Below, piece by piece: positions 1 through 6,415 of a DNA stretch of 30,026 nucleotides. Positions within the stretch are counted from its first letter, which is position 1; each line of letters begins with the position of its first letter. The DNA is taken from IMG/VR virus record IMGVR_UViG_3300017987_000265, positions 1 to 30,026 of that record; one strand, written 5' to 3'. The notes beneath the pieces are model-generated. The model did not search any database. It was not told where the DNA came from and saw nothing but the letters and a program-made list of their open reading frames with translations. Origin of the DNA: a virus. The position numbers were made by a program, and so were the translations under genes.

Positions 1-1157
1 CTAATATTAGACTTAAGAATGAGTTCCGCTAGTTTGCGATTCTTATTAAGTACCGAGTCTTTAATATCAGGGTGGTAAGTATATAAAGTAACAGCTTTAT
101 CACTTCCATATGTAAATGCAATAGATACAATTCTAGACGTCGAAGAAAATGGGTTAAGAGCGTCATTCTCAACATCAGCTACGGAAGCTGTCTCAATATC
201 AAATGCAGTTTTCTTTGTACCAATAAGCATTTTCTGAATTACTTTCTCAGCCTTAACCACGCTCTTTTCAGTTTTCGAAATAACAATATCAAAAGATTCA
301 TCCACAGACGCATCGCCAGTCAAGAAGTCTTTTAGACGCTTCAAGTAGAATACGTAATCTCCGTAAACATTCATATTACGGAGTATATAAGCAGGATGCC
401 ACATAGGAAACATCTTAAACGTACCCATACTAAGCTCTATATCCCGAATATTACCGACATAAGTTCCTATTCTAGCGTCTTTATCATTCAGTAGTATCTT
501 AAGCGGGGACCCGCCAAGAGGCACAATCACAGATGGATTTAGCTCTTTAATCTTATCCGCTAAAAATGCTGAACACGGTATCATTTCAGTAAATGAGGGT
601 GTCTTATTCTCATTTGGTCTACAACACACAACATTATCTATATACCAACTACATTTAGATGACTTAGTTATACCAGAATCCCGAATAGCATCTTGTAATA
701 TTTTACCAGATTCCCCAACAAAAACTTTGCCGAGCTTATCTTCCATGTAACCAGGCGCTTCGCCAACAAACAGTATAGCAGGGTCGGTATTTCCACGTCC
801 AGAAACCTTATAGGTATTTACGTAATAATCCTCTTGCTGCTTACTAGCTTTGCCCTTAAATTTATCCATAATAGGGGAACCAGTGCATGGATACATGTAA
901 CAATGCAAACAACCGGCGTTAAACCAACGCTTAATCTTAGCATCCTTGCTATCTTTTAATTCCGCAGGATAGTGTAAGTTTAGTTGCGGTTGCGAAACCA
1001 GCGACGTATGCTTTCTTTTAGCTGCTCTAATTTTATCTCGTCGTCTAATGATACGCTTATCGAAATCCTCTTCTTCTTCGTGACCCGCGCTCCGGGGCAA
1101 CTCATCTCGTTTATCAACTCTATCTGAACCTTTTGGTTTTTTGCCTTTTTTAGCCAT
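1..1157 (-). CDS. Uracil-DNA glycosylase / 3'-5' exonuclease fusion, likely phage DNA polymerase N-terminus (3' end outside window)
   Basis: The frame is open from ATG at 1157 (SD AAGAGG, 5 nt upstream) to the left edge, giving 385 codons. Residues 1-80 are highly charged and probably disordered. Residues 83-280 match family 4 uracil-DNA glycosylases: GEAPG at 132-136, FVGESG at 146-151, CRPNENKTP at 179-187 and a WHPAY motif at 253-257. The four cysteines expected to hold a 4Fe-4S cluster are present (C83, C86, C179, C195). From about 310 a second domain begins with AFDIET (318-323), the DxE exo I motif of DEDD 3'-5' exonucleases. In SPO1-type phages a glycosylase domain is fused in front of a family A DNA polymerase, and the replication neighbours fit that. 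The polymerase domain itself lies outside the window and is inferred. The first 178 nt overlap the preceding gene in another frame. A later ATG start would remove the C83/C86 pair, so 1157 is preferred. Confidence 0.85.
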   Translation of the reverse strand, partial: MAKKGKKPKGSDRVDKRDELPRSAGHEEEEDFDKRIIRRRDKIRAAKRKHTSLVSQPQLNLHYPAELKDSKDAKIKRWFNAGCLHCYMYPCTGSPIMDKFKGKASKQQEDYYVNTYKVSGRGNTDPAILFVGEAPGYMEDKLGKVFVGESGKILQDAIRDSGITKSSKCSWYIDNVVCCRPNENKTPSFTEMIPCSAFLADKIKELNPSVIVPLGGSPLKILLNDKDARIGTYVGNIRDIELSMGTFKMFPMWHPAYILRNMNVYGDYVFYLKRLKDFLTGDASVDESFDIVISKTEKSVVKAEKVIQKMLIGTKKTAFDIETASVADVENDALNPFSSTSRIVSIAFTYGSDKAVTLYTYHPDIKDSVLNKNRKLAELILKSNI

Positions 1158-1456
1158 ATTAACCTCTTATTCCGGTAAGACCACGTTATTACATCAACTC
1201 CCTGATTCTTGTTAAGGGGGATACCTCTAAGCACCTTGGTAATAAATTTACTAACAGTTTTAGCATCAAATCTGACATTTCCCACACCCTTATAAATTTT
1301 TTTGGTCTCAGACCTTTTTTTACTCTGACGTTTTAGGGCAAATTTGATTTTACGACCAGAGTTAAACTTATCAACACACTCATGCCTACACGGCTGCGTT
1401 AAACACTTAGGATATTTGAACTTTCCAAAACATTTTTTAACGAAACTTTCGCCCAT
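980..1456 (-). CDS. Small basic Cys-cluster protein, function unknown
   Basis: This codes for 158 residues. The start is ATG at 1456, preceded by a strong SD (GAGGAGG, about 9 nt upstream). A TTG six bases further upstream is open but overlaps the SD spacing. Near the N-terminus is a cysteine cluster of the form C-F-G-x6-C-x4-C-x3-C (about residues 9-27), resembling short metal-binding Cys motifs seen in phage proteins. The rest is very rich in Lys and Arg, which suggests nucleic-acid binding. It starts inside the 3' end of the primase gene (20-nt overlap), so it is probably translationally coupled. Its last 178 nt (980-1157) overlap the start of the glycosylase/polymerase gene out of frame, which is unusually long. 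I do not recognise a family; a replication accessory role is only inferred from position. Confidence 0.6.
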   Translation of the reverse strand: MGESFVKKCFGKFKYPKCLTQPCRHECVDKFNSGRKIKFALKRQSKKRSETKKIYKGVGNVRFDAKTVSKFITKVLRGIPLNKNQGVDVITWSYRNKRLIWLKKAKNQKVQIELINEMSCPGARVTKKKRISISVSLDDEIKLEQLKESIRRWFRNRN

Positions 1457-2477
1457 TTTCAAACACCTCCTCGAGCTTATTACGCATAGCCTGTCCTTGG
1501 TTATACACTATCCTACGTCTTATATACCTATCTATAGTATGCCGATTGTCAAAAGGGTCTCCATGTTCCAACTCTATAAAAGACACCGTAGACTCCGTCT
1601 GAGTTGACAAATACCTACAGGTTCTACGAATAACCTCTATAGGTACGTCTGAATCAAAGCATATGGTAAATTCCCTAGCGTCTAGTCGTCGTAACACCTC
1701 AGCTTGTTGCGGAGTAATAAAATGACCTAGAACTGCAAGAGAACGTCCTGGGAAAGCAAATGTATCAAAAACTCCCTCGACAATAAAAACATGAGATGTA
1801 TCGACCAGCCAATCGAGACCATATACAACATATTTCTTAGAAGTTCCAGGATGCAAGGATTTAGGTTTACCTGCAATGACCGACCTGCTAGTAAAATATA
1901 CAAATTTTCCATGCATGTAAACTGGAAATATAAGCCTACCACTGTACTGTCCAGACACAGTGTACCCCATTGGTATTAACGACATTTCTTTATCAGTTAC
2001 ACCGCGATAACGCTTCAAATACGTTAAAAAAAGCTTATCAACAATATCCTTAGAATTGATACTGAGTGCCGTATACCCTTTAGGCAACTCTACAGGCTCG
2101 ACTGAGTCACTACTATCGTCTTTATAGAATACATCGTTCAGAAATGTTTTTATCTTAGTAGGTATAGCTACAAACAAGTCAGGGTCGTCAATGCCAAGGT
2201 CATAGAAAAGTTTAATTAATACCCCAGCCCCATACCCACATTTATGACACAGTGCCTTACCCTTTTTAAGACTAACATGCAGGTGACCTATAACTGAATT
2301 CCCACTGCTTTCACAAAAAGGGCACTCAAAGTTATATTCCCCGCCTGTCCGTGTGAAATCCCCCAAAACTCTTTTCAAAGCCGATAACGCGCTTTTACTG
2401 CTTATTCTTGCGCTTTTTGGATAATTCTTCACCGACAGTTCTGGAATCAGTTTTCTTAAATCTTCGCCGTTTCTCAT
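1437..2477 (-). CDS. DnaG-type DNA primase (zinc finger + Toprim)
   Basis: This enzyme would make RNA primers for phage DNA replication. From the ATG at 2477 (346 residues), an N-terminal zinc-binding module has CPFC (C52, C55) and CHKC (C77, C80). A primase core with SGRLIFP lies at about 179-185. A Toprim domain follows with VEGVFD (glutamate about 234) and the acidic pair FDSD (D275, D277). These are the expected metal ligands of DnaG/T7 gp4-type primases. No helicase domain is attached; the helicase is a separate gene immediately upstream. The start is uncertain. The frame stays open to 2531, and 2477 has an AGGA about 11 nt upstream. All candidate ATGs lie inside the helicase gene, giving an overlap of at least 83 nt. 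A GTG or TTG further in could also serve, since the zinc finger starts only at about residue 52. Confidence 0.88.
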   Translation of the reverse strand: MRNGEDLRKLIPELSVKNYPKSARISSKSALSALKRVLGDFTRTGGEYNFECPFCESSGNSVIGHLHVSLKKGKALCHKCGYGAGVLIKLFYDLGIDDPDLFVAIPTKIKTFLNDVFYKDDSSDSVEPVELPKGYTALSINSKDIVDKLFLTYLKRYRGVTDKEMSLIPMGYTVSGQYSGRLIFPVYMHGKFVYFTSRSVIAGKPKSLHPGTSKKYVVYGLDWLVDTSHVFIVEGVFDTFAFPGRSLAVLGHFITPQQAEVLRRLDAREFTICFDSDVPIEVIRRTCRYLSTQTESTVSFIELEHGDPFDNRHTIDRYIRRRIVYNQGQAMRNKLEEVFENGRKFR

Positions 2478-3774
2478 AATTTTCTTTTTCCTGTGCTTCT
2501 TTCTCTGCAAGTTCTTCGACATCTGCAACATCTGTTGTGTACATCAGCGACTTTCTATAGTCCGTATGTACCATAATTACCTTGTCGCTAGGAGAGTCAC
2601 GCATAGCCGCACAATTAAGACGTATCTGATGATTAGCTTTTTCTTCTGGAGTACGTGACATTGTAACAAATACATCAGCTATTTGTGGCTTTTCGTAACT
2701 CTCCGACGCATCATCGGCGTCAACAAGCCACTTACTATGCCCAAGACGTCGAGTTTGAGTAGCAGTCCATATTGGTACATCAAATTCAATAGCCATAGCC
2801 CGCAAATCCTCAAATATAGCGCTTAACTCAAATCTTTTCTCACCAACACCGCGCTCTGGTTTAAGCAAGTCAGCATAGTCAACCACTATCAAATCAGGGT
2901 TAAATCCTACGTCGCCTATTAGATAGTCCATATGCGAGTATAAACTCGAAACAGAAGCTTTCTTCGTAGGAAACTGCTGAACGTACACATCCCCTGTAAA
3001 ACATAAATCCATTCGTTCTCGAATAACGTCTTCCTCTTCCATAGTTATTTCAGATTGATGAATAAGCCTCCTATAATACCGTCTTAGTGTCTTCCATCTA
3101 GAGTTCTCTAGAGTATAATGCACTACATTCAATCCACCCAAGAAACTAGCAGCATTAAATGCAACATTCAGAAGGAAAAACGACTTACCAAGTTTTAGCC
3201 TACCCATAATCACACCAAGCTCGCCTGGATGCAATCCCCCGTTCATAGTTTCATCTAGATGTGTGAACCCAGTAGGGACAACCTTTTCAGTGTCCATTAC
3301 TGTAATTTCAATGATATTCGAGAGTAATTGCTTCTTGAAAAAACTACCTGAAGTTCCATGTCCTGTAACGCTATTACTTCTATTGGAAAAAGCTGTCCTC
3401 ATAAGTGGAAAAACACCATCGATATCCCCACGCTCAATTAACTCTGCTCCCTTATAAAACGCCTCACGTGCATTTTGAAAATTTATAAACTCTTTAACCT
3501 CAGCCACTACAATATCAACATCAGGTATTTTTTTCTTAAACAGCTTTCGAATATGCTCATGGTATGTATCGTCCATTACCTGACTAAGAGTTGCTTTAGA
3601 CGGCAAAGTCCTGTATATCTTATAGTATTCTTTTAGTTCACGTACTAATAGTCTATTGCCATCATATTCAAAGTATCTCGTCTCAATTATTGGTAATATA
3701 GCTGCTGCTGCTCTATATGACTTAAGTATCGTACTAACCACATGATTTTGAAACTTTTTGTTAAACTTATCCAT
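2395..3774 (-). CDS. DnaB-like replicative DNA helicase (SF4)
   Basis: This 459-aa RecA-fold helicase is expected to form a hexamer that unwinds the phage fork. The N-terminal 165 residues are helical and correspond to the DnaB N-terminal/linker region. The ATPase core starts with TGFTHLDETMNGGL (168-181). It has Walker A GRLKLGKS (191-198), Walker B DLIVVDYADL (294-303), and an ATQTRR motif (338-343) equivalent to the DnaB H4/sensor region. The C-terminus (about 420-459) is a charged Lys/Glu tail. The ATG at 3774 has a good SD (AGGAG, 6 nt spacing) and overlaps the upstream gene by 8 nt. The primase gene overlaps its 3' end, so helicase and primase are probably made together. Confidence 0.9.
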   Translation of the reverse strand: MDKFNKKFQNHVVSTILKSYRAAAAILPIIETRYFEYDGNRLLVRELKEYYKIYRTLPSKATLSQVMDDTYHEHIRKLFKKKIPDVDIVVAEVKEFINFQNAREAFYKGAELIERGDIDGVFPLMRTAFSNRSNSVTGHGTSGSFFKKQLLSNIIEITVMDTEKVVPTGFTHLDETMNGGLHPGELGVIMGRLKLGKSFFLLNVAFNAASFLGGLNVVHYTLENSRWKTLRRYYRRLIHQSEITMEEEDVIRERMDLCFTGDVYVQQFPTKKASVSSLYSHMDYLIGDVGFNPDLIVVDYADLLKPERGVGEKRFELSAIFEDLRAMAIEFDVPIWTATQTRRLGHSKWLVDADDASESYEKPQIADVFVTMSRTPEEKANHQIRLNCAAMRDSPSDKVIMVHTDYRKSLMYTTDVADVEELAEKEAQEKENYEKRRRFKKTDSRTVGEELSKKRKNKQ

Positions 3775-4375
3775 GTAAAACTCCTAGGTCAATAAGAAAT
3801 TGGCGCAAATCTTCCCAATCCCACCCATCTTCAAACGTAATATTACTAACCATAGTGGGGCATACTTTCGTAATAACATCTAGCGCAGTATCTCTGTCTA
3901 TTGTCACCTTAAATTTGCTATAAATATTTTGCGCTATCTTAGCAGACTTAACTTTACTATTACCACGTAGTAAAGATAATACATACTCAAACAAAGCTAA
4001 CTTCTGGCTATTTTTGTCAGGGTCGTCGTTAACTAAAGATTTCTCAGACTGTGAGTAAGTACCACTTATTTCCAGATTATCGGATAAAAACCGGTTATAT
4101 CTCTCGATAGCTTTAGCACTATCATTTATGGTATTAACTGGTAGACTCCTGACACCTTTACTTTTGAAAAAATCAGTAAGACAATAAAACTGAGCTTCAA
4201 CAAATAGAGCTACATCAATTAAGTTCTCGATGCAATATTCCGAAACATCTGAGAAATATTTAATCTTAACAGAATCATCGCGCATATTGCGCACTCCATG
4301 CCCAAAATACTTATCTGAGCATTCACAATACGCAAAAGCAGCACTACGTATAGTACTCAGCAACTTCCTATCCAT
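3767..4375 (-). CDS. Hypothetical protein, 202 aa, between two helicase genes
   Basis: I do not recognise this family. It is a predicted soluble, mostly helical protein with no signal peptide, membrane segment or obvious catalytic motif. It carries five scattered cysteines (C17 and C19 near the N-terminus, then C48, C64 and a later one) and a Trp/Asp-rich C-terminus with a GWDWEDL motif about 20 residues from the end. The ATG at 4375 has SD GAGG and overlaps the upstream SF2 helicase gene by 8 nt. Its stop overlaps the DnaB-like gene by 8 nt, so expression should be tightly coupled to both. Its position directly ahead of a DnaB-type helicase would suit a helicase loader or single-strand-DNA-associated factor, but no AAA+ or OB motif supports this, so it stays an inference. 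Confidence 0.7.
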   Translation of the reverse strand: MDRKLLSTIRSAAFAYCECSDKYFGHGVRNMRDDSVKIKYFSDVSEYCIENLIDVALFVEAQFYCLTDFFKSKGVRSLPVNTINDSAKAIERYNRFLSDNLEISGTYSQSEKSLVNDDPDKNSQKLALFEYVLSLLRGNSKVKSAKIAQNIYSKFKVTIDRDTALDVITKVCPTMVSNITFEDGWDWEDLRQFLIDLGVLHG

Positions 4376-5900
4376 CTGTTAATCCTCTAATATCATCCAG
4401 CATTTCTTCGAAGTTATCTTCAGGAATAATCGTAAACTTCTCTGCCTCATATATCTCCCAACGCTGTAGAGAATGTTTTGCCAACAATGTGTGTGATACA
4501 TTCATAAAATCGTAAATATGTACTACATTCTCACCTGGTTTCGCTCTTAACCCCCTACCTATTCTCTGTCTTGTGGATATCTCAGCCCTTCCACCAGCTG
4601 TAAGTATTACCGAATTTAATGCAGGAATATCCACGCCTATATCGAATATCTTAGTAGCTAGAATTACACCATGTCCGTCGCGCTCAACAACCTCAACAGC
4701 CTCAGCACGTACACCTAACGGTGTATCGCCACTTAACATAAAAAACTCAATATCGCGCTCACTTAGTAACTGAGACAATAAACTTAATTGCTTTTTACGA
4801 TTTGTGAGTATCAACACAGCCTGACCATAAGTATACAAAACCTCGATTAAATCAACAATTTTAGTGTTATACTGTACATTCTCGACTGTAGACAAATTGT
4901 ATAATTTATGGTAGAAAGCTCCACCATCTAGGTCTACTGTAAAATCAGGGATATTGTACCCACTATAAACTTCTTGGTCAATCACAGCGTGGATATACGG
5001 CTTAGCCAAATGACCTGAATTTATAAGACTATCAGCAGTTATTTCAGTTATAATATCACCGGTAGCTGCTCTTAACCTGAACATTCTTTCCTCATTTGTA
5101 CTATCCACAGTACCAGTTAAACCTATCCTAAACCAGCCATTACAAAGCATACACGCATTATACCACGCTGGTGCAGTAGATAAGTGAACCTCATCTACCA
5201 TAATAGCGTCACAGCTAGCTACATATTTTCCTAAGGCGTCATCTCGAGCAAGCGATACTTTAGCTTCGAATATAGGAAGATTTGATTTATAATGGCTACC
5301 CCTGAGATAAGCATCAAGAGATTGGTTTGTTATTACCGTAACATCCTTAATATCGTGAAATTTATCGCCGTACATACCCACATCTATATCAAGCTTATCT
5401 CTAATATTTTGGGCTGTATTAAGCAATATATTCGTCGTTGGGACTATGATAAGAGTTTTCAGTTTATGGAATGACAACTCAGCCAGAATAGCCATCATTA
5501 TTACAGTCTTACCAGAACCAGTAGCAGCAATAATTGTACCCCTTTGACATTCTAGAGCTTTATTAGCTGTAGCTACCTGATAATCATAAAGAGTTATTCC
5601 AGGAAGGATATCTTTGTCAATAGAACCCAATTCTGGCTTTACGACAGTATCATTAATGGTTATAGACACATTATCGACATGTTTCTTAAGAAACTCCGTA
5701 ACATAAAGAAGTAAACCCGTCGGAAAACTCTTCTTCTCTATATTGAAAAAACTAACGTATGAGAGACCTCCGCCTCCAAATTTTCTATCATACTTATCAT
5801 CTTTCAAAACCCGTAAACACCGATTAACTACACGATGGTCACCACGCGTAAGCTTAGTCGTAGCCGCTCCGACACTAAATTTGTACTTATTCTTCTGCAT
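4368..5900 (-). CDS. SF2 DNA/RNA helicase, UvsW-like motif set
   Basis: This 510-aa superfamily 2 helicase has all the main motifs: LYDYQ (104-108, Q/Ia region), Walker A ATGSGKT (126-132), DEVH (236-239), LTGT (261-264), a motif V stretch ATKIFDIGVDIP (415-426) and motif VI QRIGRGLR (445-452). The N-terminal ~95 residues form an extra domain before the helicase core, as in T4 UvsW and similar phage helicases. Those enzymes branch-migrate or rewind recombination intermediates and stalled forks. A role in recombination-dependent replication or repair is therefore likely, but not proven by sequence. The start follows the upstream stop by only 6 nt and has no clear SD, so it probably relies on coupling to the upstream reading frame. 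Confidence 0.88.
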   Translation of the reverse strand: MQKNKYKFSVGAATTKLTRGDHRVVNRCLRVLKDDKYDRKFGGGGLSYVSFFNIEKKSFPTGLLLYVTEFLKKHVDNVSITINDTVVKPELGSIDKDILPGITLYDYQVATANKALECQRGTIIAATGSGKTVIMMAILAELSFHKLKTLIIVPTTNILLNTAQNIRDKLDIDVGMYGDKFHDIKDVTVITNQSLDAYLRGSHYKSNLPIFEAKVSLARDDALGKYVASCDAIMVDEVHLSTAPAWYNACMLCNGWFRIGLTGTVDSTNEERMFRLRAATGDIITEITADSLINSGHLAKPYIHAVIDQEVYSGYNIPDFTVDLDGGAFYHKLYNLSTVENVQYNTKIVDLIEVLYTYGQAVLILTNRKKQLSLLSQLLSERDIEFFMLSGDTPLGVRAEAVEVVERDGHGVILATKIFDIGVDIPALNSVILTAGGRAEISTRQRIGRGLRAKPGENVVHIYDFMNVSHTLLAKHSLQRWEIYEAEKFTIIPEDNFEEMLDDIRGLTDG

Positions 5901-5906
5901 TGTTAG

Positions 5907-6320
5907 TTACTTTTTGTAAATTACATTATGACGTACGTAGACAAGACCCTTCTCTTCGATAAGCTCGTCGAGTTGCGTCTTAATTTGATGGACACGTTGC
6001 CTTGATATATTATATTTTCTACCTATAGCCGCGAGAACCTCACCAGTGTAGATATAAGCTAACATACCAGGGTATGTTTCGTTAACACCTTGTAAATTTC
6101 TCTCAATACGGTTAATACGCCGCTTCTTATCCAACTCTCTCAAATGCTCTACACTCTTAACTGTTCCCACGATAAAACGAACTTTACTTCTTATTCGAGA
6201 CATATCCTTGTATGAAACTCCGTATAATACGGCAGACTCATGCGTAGACCGAACAAGAACATCCTCGTCTTTTTTAGCTTTTTCTACCAATTTGTTAAAT
6301 TTCCTAGCAGTTAACGACAT
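5907..6320 (-). CDS. Helix-turn-helix DNA-binding protein (sigma-region-4-like)
   Basis: This 137-residue protein is the first gene after the promoter at 6347-6375, with SD AAGAGG about 6 nt before the ATG at 6320. Residues 1-75 are strongly basic and helical. Residues 94-116 form a plausible helix-turn-helix with an IGRKYNISRQRVHQIK core, close in pattern to the region 4 recognition helix of sigma-70 factors and to many phage HTH regulators. A full sigma factor is excluded by size and by the lack of region 2. As first gene of the replication operon it could regulate its own promoter or act on late promoters; both are inference. The exact family is not identified. Confidence 0.75.
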   Translation of the reverse strand: MSLTARKFNKLVEKAKKDEDVLVRSTHESAVLYGVSYKDMSRIRSKVRFIVGTVKSVEHLRELDKKRRINRIERNLQGVNETYPGMLAYIYTGEVLAAIGRKYNISRQRVHQIKTQLDELIEEKGLVYVRHNVIYKK

Positions 6321-6346
6321 ATAAAATCCTCTTATGTTTTACATAG

Positions 6347-6375
6347 AGTATAATCCGTTAACAGGGTGTTGTCAA
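6347..6375 (-). promoter_or_regulatory. Sigma-70-type promoter for the replication operon
   Basis: On the minus strand a perfect -35 hexamer TTGACA (6375-6370) is followed by a 17-nt spacer and a -10 hexamer TATACT (6352-6347, five of six consensus bases). It lies 27 nt upstream of the ATG of the helix-turn-helix gene. Upstream of the -35 the DNA is almost pure A/T, including the 12-bp palindrome TTTTTGCAAAAA at 6380-6391, which could act as an UP element or an operator. It is the only near-consensus promoter I found in the window, and it separates the tail genes from the replication genes. Confidence 0.85.
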
Positions 6376-6386
6376 GCACTTTTTGC

Positions 6387-6414
6387 AAAAATTATGTAAA
6401 ATTTTTACTTTACA
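6387..6414 (-). terminator. Weak terminator-like hairpin after the tail fibre gene
   Basis: Just after the tail fibre stop, the minus strand has TGTAAA and TTTACA (6414-6409 and 6400-6395) separated by 8 nt. Next comes TAA and a run of five T at 6391-6387. The stem has only six mostly A-T pairs, so it would be a poor intrinsic terminator. It could instead be part of the AT-rich region upstream of the promoter. Confidence 0.25.
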
Positions 6415-6415
6415 A

